From an uncultured Verrucomicrobiales bacterium (GTDB lineage Bacteria > Verrucomicrobiota > Verrucomicrobiia > Verrucomicrobiales > Akkermansiaceae): 51,323 bases of DNA. Shown here piece by piece: positions 23,058-32,100 of this stretch. Under the pieces are notes generated by a model. It worked only from the letters and a program-made list of their open reading frames with translations, made no database searches and was not told the origin of the DNA. The DNA lies in NCBI GenBank assembly GCA_937893015.1, contig CALBJX010000001.1, forward strand, positions 1-51,323. The letters run 5' to 3'. Each line of letters begins with the position of its first letter. Position 1 is the stretch's first letter. Made by a program: the position numbers and the translations under genes.

Positions 23058-23738
23058 ATGAAAAAGACTCTGATAGCCCTCGCGGCTCTCACCGGTTTGG
23101 CGTCTGCGGCTGAATGGCCCATTACGCTCAGCTCTTATTTTACTGATAATCAGGGACAGCAGCAGGCAACAGTTGATGCTGTTTATGGTTTGGATAAGAA
23201 TGGGGCCAACGCCTTGGGCGGTTTGACGGCGGATTTCCTGAATGGTATCACCACCGATACAGTGTTTACCGTTCAGACCGGGGACTTGCTGACATCCTCC
23301 GGTGTCACGACGGAGACATCCGTCAAGGTGAGCAGCATTATCCTCAGCAGCTCTATCGGTCAGCACTATGTCGGTGATGATCGCCATTTGAATGTCGTCG
23401 TGAATGGTACGACCTATACCTCCGATAATCAGGTAACGGAAGGGTATGATGGCGCTCATTACGGGAACCTGATTTTCACCTTCAGCGGTGACAATGCCTT
23501 CACCTTTAATGTCGGTGATACGCTTGACGTAACGTTCCCTGCCGTTCAGAATGTGCAGCACACGGCTTACGGCGTGTTCAAGGGGCAGACGGGTGTCAGC
23601 AATCTGACCTCTCCGACCAACTTTACTGCATGGCAGGCTGCTGTGAAGATTGAGGGTACCGCCACCCCCGAGCCTGCGACGGCCACGCTCTCCCTGCTGG
23701 CTCTCGCCGGTTTGGCTGCCCGCCGTCGTCGCCACTAA
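23058..23738 (+). CDS. Small PEP-CTERM anchored exported protein
   Basis: A 226-residue exported protein: Sec signal MKKTLIALAALTGLASAAEW, a beta-rich central part (for example LIFTFSGDNAFTFNVGDTLDVTF), and a C-terminal PEP-CTERM tripartite tail, TPEPATATLSLLALAGLAARRRRH (Pro-Glu-Pro, hydrophobic segment, Arg cluster). Such tails are cut by exosortase, which is not encoded in the window. The mature part is Thr/Gly/Asn rich and contains no catalytic motif that I can recognise. The start at 23058 is set by the signal peptide; frames open further upstream into the promoter region. The gene lies between two palindromic operators and a terminator, so it appears to be a separately regulated single gene. 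Confidence 0.85.
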   Translation: MKKTLIALAALTGLASAAEWPITLSSYFTDNQGQQQATVDAVYGLDKNGANALGGLTADFLNGITTDTVFTVQTGDLLTSSGVTTETSVKVSSIILSSSIGQHYVGDDRHLNVVVNGTTYTSDNQVTEGYDGAHYGNLIFTFSGDNAFTFNVGDTLDVTFPAVQNVQHTAYGVFKGQTGVSNLTSPTNFTAWQAAVKIEGTATPEPATATLSLLALAGLAARRRRH

Positions 23739-23762
23739 GGCACGGCTCACAGACAATATCTC

Positions 23763-23797
23763 AAAAGCCCATCCGCGGACGTGCGGATGGGCTTTTT
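23763..23797 (+). terminator. Terminator of the PEP-CTERM gene
   Basis: AAAAGCCCATCCGC / GCGGATGGGCTTTT with a 6-nt loop and five T. Confidence 0.9.
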
Positions 23798-23881
23798 CTC
23801 CGCTTCCTCGCCGTCCCGACAAGGCACTGTCGCGCAACGTTGAGGAAACTTGGGGCGGAATTTTGCTGTTGAATGGTATCC

Positions 23882-24101
23882 GTTCGACAAATGAGCAGTT
23901 TGTCGAACTGAATGTACGAAGTACGATGTACGATGTACGAAGTTTGAGTTCCGCTCGCTACGCTCGCCGGATGACGAAACCTGTCTGACACTTGTGTCAG
24001 ACAGGTTTTTGAAATTCCGCGCGGCACAGCCGCGCCTCAATTTGATTTCGTACATCGTACATCGTACTTTGTACATCCCGACAAATCCCCGATTTGTCGC
24101 G
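23882..24101. repeat. Heptamer/hairpin element, copy B (inverted relative to copy A)
   Basis: Order from the left: terminal hairpin GTTCGACAAA-TGAGCAG-TTTGTCGAAC, heptamer array, GAGTTCCGCTCGCTACGCTCGC (which equals the right inner block of copy A reversed), a core hairpin at 23977-24010 of the shared terminator type, the GC block GCGCGGCACAGCCGCGC, a second heptamer array, and a terminal hairpin with CGACAAATCCCCGATTTGTCG. Every flanking block aligns with the reverse complement of copy A, while the core differs. It lies ten bases past the GH84 stop codon. Confidence 0.8.
23977..24010. terminator. Core hairpin of copy B (terminator type)
   Basis: AAACCTGTCTGACAC / GTGTCAGACAGGTTT followed by TTT. 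T and A runs on both sides allow bidirectional use between the convergent PEP-CTERM and GH84 genes. Confidence 0.75.
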
Positions 24102-24110
24102 CTGTGTCCG

Positions 24111-26987
24111 TCAGCGGAAAATCACCTCGTATATCTTCTTCCCATCCTGCTGCGGGGAGACGAGGAACATGGTGCGGGCCCCCTCGGTGAGGGGGAAGCG
24201 GGCGATGCAGCCCTCTCGGGCGGCGGCGGGCTTGTCGTCGATGGTCACATCCGCCGTGCCGAGCACGATGGCTTCATGCGAGCCCTCGGGCACGGTGACG
24301 ACGGCGCGGAGTGCGCTGGCGGAGCAGTCGAAGAAGGTGGAGAGGTCGTTGTCGCGCAGCTTGCGGGCATCGGTGGCGATGTCGTAGGGCGGGAAGGTGA
24401 GCGCCAGGGCGTTGAGGCGGATGTCCTGCTCCAAATCGCTTGTGTTGGTGAGCACCATGGCGGTGATGCCCTGTTTGGGCATGTCCTCCGCCTTCACGCA
24501 GAAGCCTTGGGAGGCCTTGGTGATGGGCAGGGCGGTCTCCGTGCCGTCTTGGAGGGTGACGCGGAACTCCGCCCACTCCAACAGCGTCTCGTTGTCGAGG
24601 TCGATATCCGCGCCCACGGCGTTGACAGGCAGGGGGAACTTGAGGCGGATTTCCGAGCCCGCGGGGGCCTTGGCGACTTCCATCACGCGGGAGATGCCGA
24701 TGCAGGTGTCGTCATCGTAGGCATACATGCCCTTGAGGCCTTCCATGGTGGTGCTCAGCATGGCGGGCAGGGGGCCGTTGATGCGGAAGCTGGTGATGGC
24801 CAGCGACTTGCCGGGCATGGGCTCTGTGATGCGGAGACGCACGAAACGCGCCTTGACCTCGGCCTTGCGCAGGTCGCGCAGGATGTTGCGGTCGGCGGTT
24901 TCTTCGCCCAGCGGCGTCCATGTCTCGCCGTCCACGGAGGTTTCGAGCAGGCACTTATTCGGGCGGAGGTTCGGGCGTTTTTCGCCGCCGAGCAGCAGGT
25001 TCACGGACCAGATTTCCGTCGGTTGGCCGAGGTCCATGCAGTACCAGTCGCCCGCCTTCTGCGTTTCCCCGCTGTCCCAGAAGGTGGAGAGGTCGTTGTC
25101 CGTCAGGCTGATGGTGTTGGCGTAGGGGTTGCCGCTGCTGCAGGAGAAGACGGGCAGCAGCTCCTTCTCGCTGATGCCCGAGATGGCGGCATACAGGCGG
25201 GCGTTGACGCGCTTGATGGCGGCGTTGAGCACGGGGGTGACATGGCGCGCACCCACCTGCACATCGGCAATCTCCACCACTTGGTTCTTCTGCCATGCGT
25301 TGCGCTTGAGGTTGGCGATATGGTCCAGCATATCACCGGCGGTGAAGCAGAATTGCAGGCCGCTTTCGGTGTCCTCCGCGGCCAGCGCGGCGGTGGCGGC
25401 TTCACCCGCGGCGCCCGTCAGCGTGAAGGCTTCGAGCCACGGGGCGATTTCCAGTTGCAGGGCCGCCATGCCGGGGGCTGTCTGAAGCTCCCAACCGGCC
25501 TTGTGGATGGCTGTGAATTCGTTGATGACGGCGGCATAGGCGGCGGGGTCGTCCTTGCCCTCGGCCATGGCCTCGCAGAAGCGCTCCGCCATGGGGGCGA
25601 AGTCGACGGATTCCACGCGGGCGTAGCCGTGGTTGTTCGGGGAGAGGTCGGAGTTGTGGTTGCAGAAGACCTGCATGGCCCCCGCGCACTGCGGGTAGAG
25701 GCGGGTGATGCCGTCCTTCCACGAGCGCTGCGAGTCAAAGTGTTCGATGTTCCATGTGTAGTCCGCCACGCCGAAGAGGGCCACTTTGTTGGCCTCGGGT
25801 CGCTCCATGGGGTTGGCGACAAAGCCGCTCATCTGCTGCTTCATCTCGGGGTCCTGATCCAGCCCGTAGGTGCAGCCCATGGAGAGGCGGGCGGGCTTGA
25901 TGTCGTTGCAGGGCCAGTTCCACCAGATGAAGGTGGGGCGCTTGACGCGCGTGTTGACCCACTGCTGGCCCTCCAGTGTGATGTCGTGGACCACGGTGTT
26001 GCCCGTCCACATGGGGTGGACACCCTCCGCCAGCCCTTCACCCAGCGTGTTGAGGAATTTGTCATCCGTCCAGCTGCGGTTGTAGCCCGTGGGGCACATA
26101 ATCATCTCCTGCGTCACATCGGGGTGCTTGCGGATGAAGTGCTCCATGATGTAGTTGGTGAGCTGCACCTGGCGCTCCACCTTGCCGATTTCACCGAAGG
26201 AGTCGTCCACCAGCACGCCGAAGTCGCGCACGCCCAGGTCGTACATCATCTGCAGCTTGCGGCAAAGGCCTTCCAGCTGGTCGCGGCCCTCGTTGTGGTC
26301 CCACTTCACCGTGTTGGCGGGGTGGATGGCCCAGACAAAGTGGACATGGTTTTTCTTGGCCGCCTCCACCATGGCGCGGATGCCCTTTTGTTTCTCACCG
26401 GAGTAGGGCTGGTAGCAGCCCTGCCCGTGGTGCAGCGGGTCGTCCTTGGGGGCGTAGATGTAGAAATTCATCTTGTTGCGCCCGTAGAAATCGAACTGGG
26501 AGAGGCGGGCCTCAAAGCTCCACGGGATGCCGTAGTAGCCCTCCACCGTGCCGCGGTAGGGCAGGTCGGGCCAGTCGCGAATGGTGCCGACGGGCAGCTC
26601 ACCCATTTGGGCGACTTCGCTGATACTCTTGTCGGGGAAGGGGTCGCGCTGGGCGTCCTGCGCGTGCGGCACGCCGATGAGCAGCTGGGAGAGCGTCTGC
26701 TTGGCGTAGAACACGCCGGTTTCATCGTTGGCGACAATGTCTACCGCGCCGTTCGGGCTGATGCGGATGCCGTAGGCACCGCTGACACCCGCGGGGATGC
26801 CCTGCCAGAGCTCGTCATCGGCGGAGGCACCGCGCAGGGAGACGCTGACGGTGGCGGCACGCACGGCGGCACCTGTGTAGGTGCTTTGCTGCGGCGTGGG
26901 GTACACGGCGGGAGCCGCGGCTTGGGCGGGGGCAATCATGGCGGGAACGAGGGCTAGGCTTGCGCAGAGCGGGAGTGCAGTGTTCAT
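24111..26987 (-). CDS. Secreted beta-N-acetylglucosaminidase (GH84) with a C-terminal carbohydrate-binding domain
   Basis: A 958-residue secreted hexosaminidase. The signal peptide ends near AQAAAP (about residue 25). An N-terminal GH20b-like domain (about 30-140) precedes the GH84 barrel, which shows GTVEGYYGIPWSFEARL (about 145-160), FYIYAPKDDP and the catalytic Asp pair in FGVLVDDSFGEIG (about residues 259-260). GH84 enzymes use a neighbouring-acetamido mechanism to remove beta-GlcNAc from mucin or O-GlcNAc glycans. Around residues 600-760 there is an F5/8-type C (CBM32-like) domain (DNDLSTFWDSGE through LRITEPMPGKS). The C-terminal 200 residues are beta-rich and unassigned. The start overlaps the HAD gene by four bases (ATGA), so it is translationally coupled to that upstream gene. 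Confidence 0.92.
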   Translation of the reverse strand: MNTALPLCASLALVPAMIAPAQAAAPAVYPTPQQSTYTGAAVRAATVSVSLRGASADDELWQGIPAGVSGAYGIRISPNGAVDIVANDETGVFYAKQTLSQLLIGVPHAQDAQRDPFPDKSISEVAQMGELPVGTIRDWPDLPYRGTVEGYYGIPWSFEARLSQFDFYGRNKMNFYIYAPKDDPLHHGQGCYQPYSGEKQKGIRAMVEAAKKNHVHFVWAIHPANTVKWDHNEGRDQLEGLCRKLQMMYDLGVRDFGVLVDDSFGEIGKVERQVQLTNYIMEHFIRKHPDVTQEMIMCPTGYNRSWTDDKFLNTLGEGLAEGVHPMWTGNTVVHDITLEGQQWVNTRVKRPTFIWWNWPCNDIKPARLSMGCTYGLDQDPEMKQQMSGFVANPMERPEANKVALFGVADYTWNIEHFDSQRSWKDGITRLYPQCAGAMQVFCNHNSDLSPNNHGYARVESVDFAPMAERFCEAMAEGKDDPAAYAAVINEFTAIHKAGWELQTAPGMAALQLEIAPWLEAFTLTGAAGEAATAALAAEDTESGLQFCFTAGDMLDHIANLKRNAWQKNQVVEIADVQVGARHVTPVLNAAIKRVNARLYAAISGISEKELLPVFSCSSGNPYANTISLTDNDLSTFWDSGETQKAGDWYCMDLGQPTEIWSVNLLLGGEKRPNLRPNKCLLETSVDGETWTPLGEETADRNILRDLRKAEVKARFVRLRITEPMPGKSLAITSFRINGPLPAMLSTTMEGLKGMYAYDDDTCIGISRVMEVAKAPAGSEIRLKFPLPVNAVGADIDLDNETLLEWAEFRVTLQDGTETALPITKASQGFCVKAEDMPKQGITAMVLTNTSDLEQDIRLNALALTFPPYDIATDARKLRDNDLSTFFDCSASALRAVVTVPEGSHEAIVLGTADVTIDDKPAAAREGCIARFPLTEGARTMFLVSPQQDGKKIYEVIFR

Positions 26988-27637
26988 AAGCTGAGAATCA
27001 GGGGTAAGAGTTGAGAAAAATCGGTGAGGCGGAAATCGGGATGCAGGGCGAGGCAGGCGGCCTCCTCCGCCGCGGCGGTCTCGGCCCAGGCGGCGTTGAT
27101 GATGCGGACACCCGCTTGGTGCGCCAGCTCAATGTCGCTCGGCGCGTCGCCCACATAGATGAGCTCGTCGGGCGCGAGCTGCCAGAGCTCCATCACCTCC
27201 GCCAAGCGTTCGGCCTTTGCGTTGTGCGTGGGTTTGCCGAGGCCCATCCATTCAAACATGCCCTCCATGCCGTAGGCGCGCAGGGTGGGGTCGGCGGTGT
27301 AGTGCTCCTTGCCGGAGATAAGCCCCACGCGCAGCCCCGCCGCCTTCACGGCGCACAGCATCTCCACGGCACCCTCAAAAGGCGCGGGCGCCAGCACGGG
27401 GTGCAGGCGTTCATAGGCGGCCACGAAGCGGTCGGTCGGCAGGGCGGGGTCCTCCGGGCTCATGCCCAGCAGGGCACCCAGCACCCCGCGGTCGGAGAGG
27501 CCGAAGTGCCGCACGACCTCTTCCGCGCTCGGCTTGTTGCCCGTGCATTCCTCCACGCAGCAGCGGTACGCCTCCACACACAGCGGGAGCGTATCACCCA
27601 GCGTTCCGTCCACATCGAACAACACAGCCTTCAGCAT
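26984..27637 (-). CDS. HAD-family hydrolase, phosphoglycolate-phosphatase-like
   Basis: A 217-residue soluble HAD phosphatase: motif I AVLFDVDGTLGDT (residues 4-16), a helical cap, motif II GLISGKEHYTAD, Lys of motif III near NAKAERLAE, and motif IV YVGDAPSDIELAHQAG. The closest general class is phosphoglycolate/beta-phosphoglucomutase-like. Substrate unknown; a sugar phosphate released by glycan degradation is plausible from its coupling to GH84. The start at 27637 (MLKAVLFDVDG) is far downstream of other in-frame starts that would read through the neighbouring His-rich gene; a promoter stops seven bases before it. Confidence 0.85.
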   Translation of the reverse strand: MLKAVLFDVDGTLGDTLPLCVEAYRCCVEECTGNKPSAEEVVRHFGLSDRGVLGALLGMSPEDPALPTDRFVAAYERLHPVLAPAPFEGAVEMLCAVKAAGLRVGLISGKEHYTADPTLRAYGMEGMFEWMGLGKPTHNAKAERLAEVMELWQLAPDELIYVGDAPSDIELAHQAGVRIINAAWAETAAAEEAACLALHPDFRLTDFSQLLPLILSL

Positions 27638-27644
27638 ATTTCCC

Positions 27645-27673
27645 AGTCTAGCACATCCGCGCCGCCATGGCAA
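27645..27673 (-). promoter_or_regulatory. Predicted promoter of the HAD-GH84 operon
   Basis: Minus strand: TTGCCA (27673-27668), 17-bp spacer, TAGACT (27650-27645), then seven bases and ATG at 27637. Leaderless geometry, immediately after the terminator of the upstream gene. Confidence 0.7.
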
Positions 27674-27675
27674 GA

Positions 27676-27710
27676 AAGGAAAAACGCCTGCCGGGAGTAT
27701 CCGGCAGGCG
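27676..27710 (-). terminator. Terminator of the His-rich lipoprotein gene
   Basis: Minus strand: CGCCTGCCGG / CCGGCAGGCG with a 6-nt loop and a TTTTTCCTTTC tail. Confidence 0.85.
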
Positions 27711-27740
27711 GGCGGAGGAAATTTTTTGTTCTTGTGCGTT

Positions 27741-28625
27741 TCAGCGGCGATGCCCGCCGTGCCCGCCGTGACCGCCGCTGTGACCGCCGAAGTTGTGCCC
27801 GCCGTGAGCCGGCGCGGAGGGCGCAGACGGGGCGGAGGGGCGATGCAACTGCGGCGCGGAGGGCGCAGACGGAGCGGAGGGGCGATGCATCTGCGGCGCG
27901 GAGGGCGCGGCCCCCATCTGCGGGGCCTTGCTGCCGTGGCGGACCTGCTGCCCGCGCTGCTGCGGCTCATGTCGGTTCCCCATCGCTGCGTTCACATCCG
28001 CTGCGGGGCGGTTCCCTTTGCGGAGGCCCTGCGGGTTTTGCGGGTTGAACACAGGCAGGTTGTTCCCGCTGTTGCGGCGGTGGTCGAGTCGGCCCACGCC
28101 CGGTTGCGGGCTGTTGCGCCGATTGTCGGCGCCATGGTCGCGGAAGTTCATGTGGCTTGCCTGCGGGGCGCGGCTGTTGTGCTGCGGGCGCAGCACGCTC
28201 TGCGGGTTCTTGTGGATGGGGGCATTCATGCCGCCCGCCGGGCGGCGGGAGGGGCAGTGATCATGCGGGAAGTGGTGCGGCACATGCACGCGGTGGATGT
28301 GGTGCGGGTAGTGCCAGTGGCCGTGGTACCAAGGCGCAGGTGCCCAATACGGCACGAAACAGGCCGCCGTCAGTGCAGCGAACGTGAAGATGGCGACACC
28401 CTCGGGCGTGTAGCCGTATACGGGGCGGCCGTAATAGTAGCCGTAGATGGGGAAACCATTGGCATCATAGCTGGCGTCCGTCCAAGCCGACACGGACACG
28501 CCGCCGTAACCATTGCTGTACGACACACCGCCGTATACGGGCACTTCATACATGCAGGAGTTGAGGAACAACCCGCTGCAGCACAACACCGCCACGGCGG
28601 CGGCCTTCATCTTGCTCATCTTCAT
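27741..28625 (-). CDS. His/Pro/Asn-rich lipoprotein of unknown function
   Basis: A 294-residue predicted lipoprotein: signal MKMSKMKAAAVAVLCCSGLFLNSC, with lipidated Cys near residue 24. The first 90 residues are Tyr/Gly rich (YGYYYGRPVYGYTPEG) and include a hydrophobic stretch (IFTFAALTAACFVPYW). The middle has dense His clusters (WYHGHWHYPHHIHRVHVPHH), and the rest is low complexity: Asn/Arg/Gln rich, a repeated SAPQLHRPSAP-type unit encoded by an imperfect 39-bp tandem DNA repeat (about 27815-27900), and a Gly/His C-terminus (GGHGGHGGHRR). The His content suggests metal binding, but that is inference. A terminator follows. Its base composition matches its neighbours. Confidence 0.75.
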   Translation of the reverse strand: MKMSKMKAAAVAVLCCSGLFLNSCMYEVPVYGGVSYSNGYGGVSVSAWTDASYDANGFPIYGYYYGRPVYGYTPEGVAIFTFAALTAACFVPYWAPAPWYHGHWHYPHHIHRVHVPHHFPHDHCPSRRPAGGMNAPIHKNPQSVLRPQHNSRAPQASHMNFRDHGADNRRNSPQPGVGRLDHRRNSGNNLPVFNPQNPQGLRKGNRPAADVNAAMGNRHEPQQRGQQVRHGSKAPQMGAAPSAPQMHRPSAPSAPSAPQLHRPSAPSAPSAPAHGGHNFGGHSGGHGGHGGHRR

Positions 28626-29108
28626 AACGTGAATGGGGGGATGATGTTAAAAACTGTTACGGAAGCGTACCGCGCCCCCGTTCTATTCAGGTAAGCGCAG
28701 CAAGCGATGTGTTTTGTTTAAAAATAAAAACTTTTTCTGAAATTGCAACCATTTTTTTCGTCTTCCGCCTTGTTTTCGCGCTCCCCTGTCTCGGCGGAAG
28801 TTTTAGCGGAGACGGCGCGTCCATGGTGATATCCGAATATCGGCGGTTGCATGCAACCCGTGGGGAAGGGGGCGGGAAATAAAAAATGTTCACCATGCGA
28901 TTTTGAGGGAAAATTTGCGGGGGAGGGCAGCGAGGTGTTGAAAATAAATGATATAGAGTAATATCAACGCGTGATCATAAATGTTAAATATTCATCTTTT
29001 GTGAGGGTGATGGTGAGGTTCCGGAGATGTGACGAAAAAAGGTTTTGCATTGGGGGAAAATAATTGATAGAATGATGGCATATCCTCAGGTGAGGATGAA
29101 TTATCTTT
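28626..29108. other. Intergenic region with small palindromes and the autotransporter promoter
   Basis: A 483-bp gap between the divergent His-rich lipoprotein and the autotransporter. It includes a perfect 14-bp palindrome GGTTGCATGCAACC (28845-28858), just after GATAT-CCGA-ATATC (28828-28841), and an AT-rich stretch from 28935 that leads into the autotransporter promoter. A 69-codon open frame on the minus strand (28687-28896) has no RBS, signal or domain and is not called. Confidence 0.45.
29045..29073 (+). promoter_or_regulatory. Predicted autotransporter promoter
   Basis: TTGCAT (29045-29050), 17-bp spacer, TAGAAT (29068-29073). The ATG is 35 bp downstream, with a GAGGATGAA purine stretch as possible RBS, so this mRNA has a leader. 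Confidence 0.65.
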
Positions 29109-32100
29109 ATGAAAACACATCTCCCGACCGGGCTTCGTAAAGCCCTGATTGCCGCGATTTTCGCGGTGTCCGCGGTGGCCTACAATGCGCAGGCTGCCAC
29201 TGAATATAATGTGGATACCACCGTCGATGCCATCGACACGACCCAGGCAAGCTCCCTCGACAAGCGTTCCGTCTCTATCGGCGGCGGCGTGACGGTGACG
29301 ACCGAGAAAGGCGGCGTGCTTGCCAACGGCATTACCGTCGGTGAATACGCCACGCTGAACTCCAAGGCCGAGGTCGCCACGAAGAGCGACGGCAACATTA
29401 CGGTGCAGCGCGGCGCGCAGGTGACGGTGGAAGTCGGCGCGATTAAGGCGGACGGCGACTTCAAGGCCTCCGACCACACCACGCTGACGACGAAGGACGG
29501 CGGTATCACGGGTGACAAAGTCACCATCAGCGACTATTCCACCGCCACCCTGAATGGCCATGTGGAAGCCAACGGCACTCTGACGATTGACGATAATACC
29601 AAGGTCAACGTGAAGAACGGCCACATCACGTCCACCGGCTCCATGGATATTACGAATGAATCCCAAGTCACCGTGAAGAATGGCTACGTGGCAACGGATA
29701 GCATGCTTCGCGTGAGCAGCACGGTTGCTTCGACCAAGCCGCATCTCTCCGTGACGGGCGGTGACATCACGGCGAAGGGCGCCGAGGTTTCGAACGCTAA
29801 TGTCAAGACGGATGGCAAGCTGGTAGTGGCTAACAATTGTTTTAATCTCTACGATAAGGCCACAGTGACTGCCACGGAAGGGGTCAGCGTTGAGAACGCC
29901 GAGTTGAAAATGGCCGGCGATTCTAAGCTGACAACCGAAGGAGCCATTACCATCACAGGCGCGCATCTTGGTCTGAACATGAGTGGTGGCTCCGTGGAAG
30001 CTGCTTCTGTCACCGCTCAGGGCGATGTTTTCTTAAGCGCAGGTCATGTGAACTCCCTCACCGTGACAGGTGCCGTGACATCAACGGAATCGGGCGTGTA
30101 TATTGCAGGTGTTATTGACAACCACAGCACGGCGAAGGCTGATACCGTGGAGGCGAAGACCCATATTGGTGTCGATAGAGCCGACCTCACCGCCGACACT
30201 CTTATTCAGGCGGGCCATAACCTGACGGTGACCAACGGCACCATCAGTGGCACGGCTGACATCATCGCCATGGGCGGGACAGACGAGCACGACTTCAAGG
30301 ACATCACCATCGAGGACTCCACCGTGGAGGGTGCTTCCCTCACCTCTGTGAAGGGCAACATCACCATCAAGACGACCGATGAGACGCTGGCGGCTCTGGA
30401 AGAGCACCCTGAGCTCATCACCGGCGCGGTGGAACTGACGGGCGACATGAAGGCGGAAGTCGGCTCCATCACCATCACCAAGTCCGATGTGAATGTCGGC
30501 GGCAAGGTGGTTGCTGACAAGGGCCTGAAGGTGGAAGGCATTGAAGTGACGGACGAAGAGACCACGGGCAACACCCTGCAGACGGGTGACATCATCGTGG
30601 CCAACAAGGTGGCTCTGGAGGACACGAAGAAGAGCATCCATGATACCATCGTCGGCGGCATCGGAACGGATGACGGCAAGAAGAACACGATTAAAAACAC
30701 GGTTGCGAATCTGGCGAACCACCTGAAGGGCGTGGACATCGCGAATGTTGCCGAGGGCAGCGCCGTGGGCGAGGTTACGTCCGTGGGCGATATCACCATC
30801 AAGGGCAGCACGCTGACCGCCGGTTCCCTGACGGCTGACACCACGGAGATGGGTGCCGCCATCATCGAAGCCGCTCATCAGGGCAACTACGGCGAGAAGT
30901 TTGAGAAGGAACTTGCTACCAAGCTCCCTGTCGCCAAGATTACCGTGGAGAACTCTGATGTCACGGTGACGGGCGATGTGCTCTCCCAGACCACGCTGAC
31001 GGTGACGGAATCCGATTTCGCCTCCGGCGATATCGTGGCCGATGCCGGCGTGACCATCACGGGTGCGCCCAAGGTTGAGGTGGACGGCGAGATGCTGGAC
31101 AACCGCAACACCATCGCCACGGGTGATATCACCGTGGAGAACATCGCCGCCACGGCGAAGGCTGTGGACACCATCGCTGAGGCGAAGCAGAAGGCTATCG
31201 ACGAGAGCATGAGCGATGAAGCTGCGCTGAACCTGCTCGAAAGCAAGGTCGTTGCCATGCCGAGCACCTTCGGTGATGTGAGCATCTCGAACGTGCGCAA
31301 GAGCACCGTGGGCGATGTCGAAACCACGGGCAATATCGTTATCAAGGGCAGCAAGCTGACGGCTGACTCCCTGACGGCGGATGCCAGCGAGGTGCGCGAG
31401 ACGCTGACGAGCGCCATCGACGCGGCGTTCGGCTCCGAAGGCGTTGAGAAGGTGGCGGACAAGCTGCCCACCGTGAGCATCGCCGTGGAGGACTCCAAGG
31501 TGAATGTGAAGGGCGAGGTGACCTCCGACACCACGATTAAGGTGACGAACGGCTATCTGAAAGCCAAGGGCGATGTGACGGCGAATGACGGCAACATCAC
31601 CGCCGAGGATGCCGACCTTGCCTCCGACGACATGACCGCCGAGCACGGCGCTATCACCGTGACGGGCGGCTCTCTGAACGCCAAGGGCGATGTGACGGCT
31701 GATGCCGGTCTGTCTGTGAGCGGCAATGAGGAAGGCACCAGCACGCTGACCGCGAAGAGCATCACTGTTGAGAACAAGGATGCCATCGCCGACGCGAAGG
31801 ACACCATCGCTGAGGTGGCTGACAAGATTGATGGTACCACCTTCACCAAGGATGACGCGATTGCGGAGCTTCAGACTGAGACTCTGAATCTCGCGGGCGT
31901 GACCATCAAGGATATGGCCGAGGGCAGCGAAGTGGGCGCGGTGTCCACCAACGGCAGCATCTCGATTTCCGGCACCACGATGCAGGCTGACTCCCTGACG
32001 GCGGATTCCACCGCCGTGCGCGAGGACATCATCGCCACCATTGCGGGTGCGCTTGATGCCGACGCCGTGGAAGAGCTGGAGAACCTGCAGCCCGATAAGT

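Noticed and set aside
24093..26957. A long plus-strand open frame opposite the GH84 gene
   Set aside because: The minus strand has the signal peptide, catalytic Asp pair and coupled start; the plus reading has no recognisable domain.
28687..28896. A 69-codon minus-strand open frame in the gap before the autotransporter
   Set aside because: No RBS, no signal, no similarity to anything nearby; it overlaps palindromes and probable regulatory sequence.
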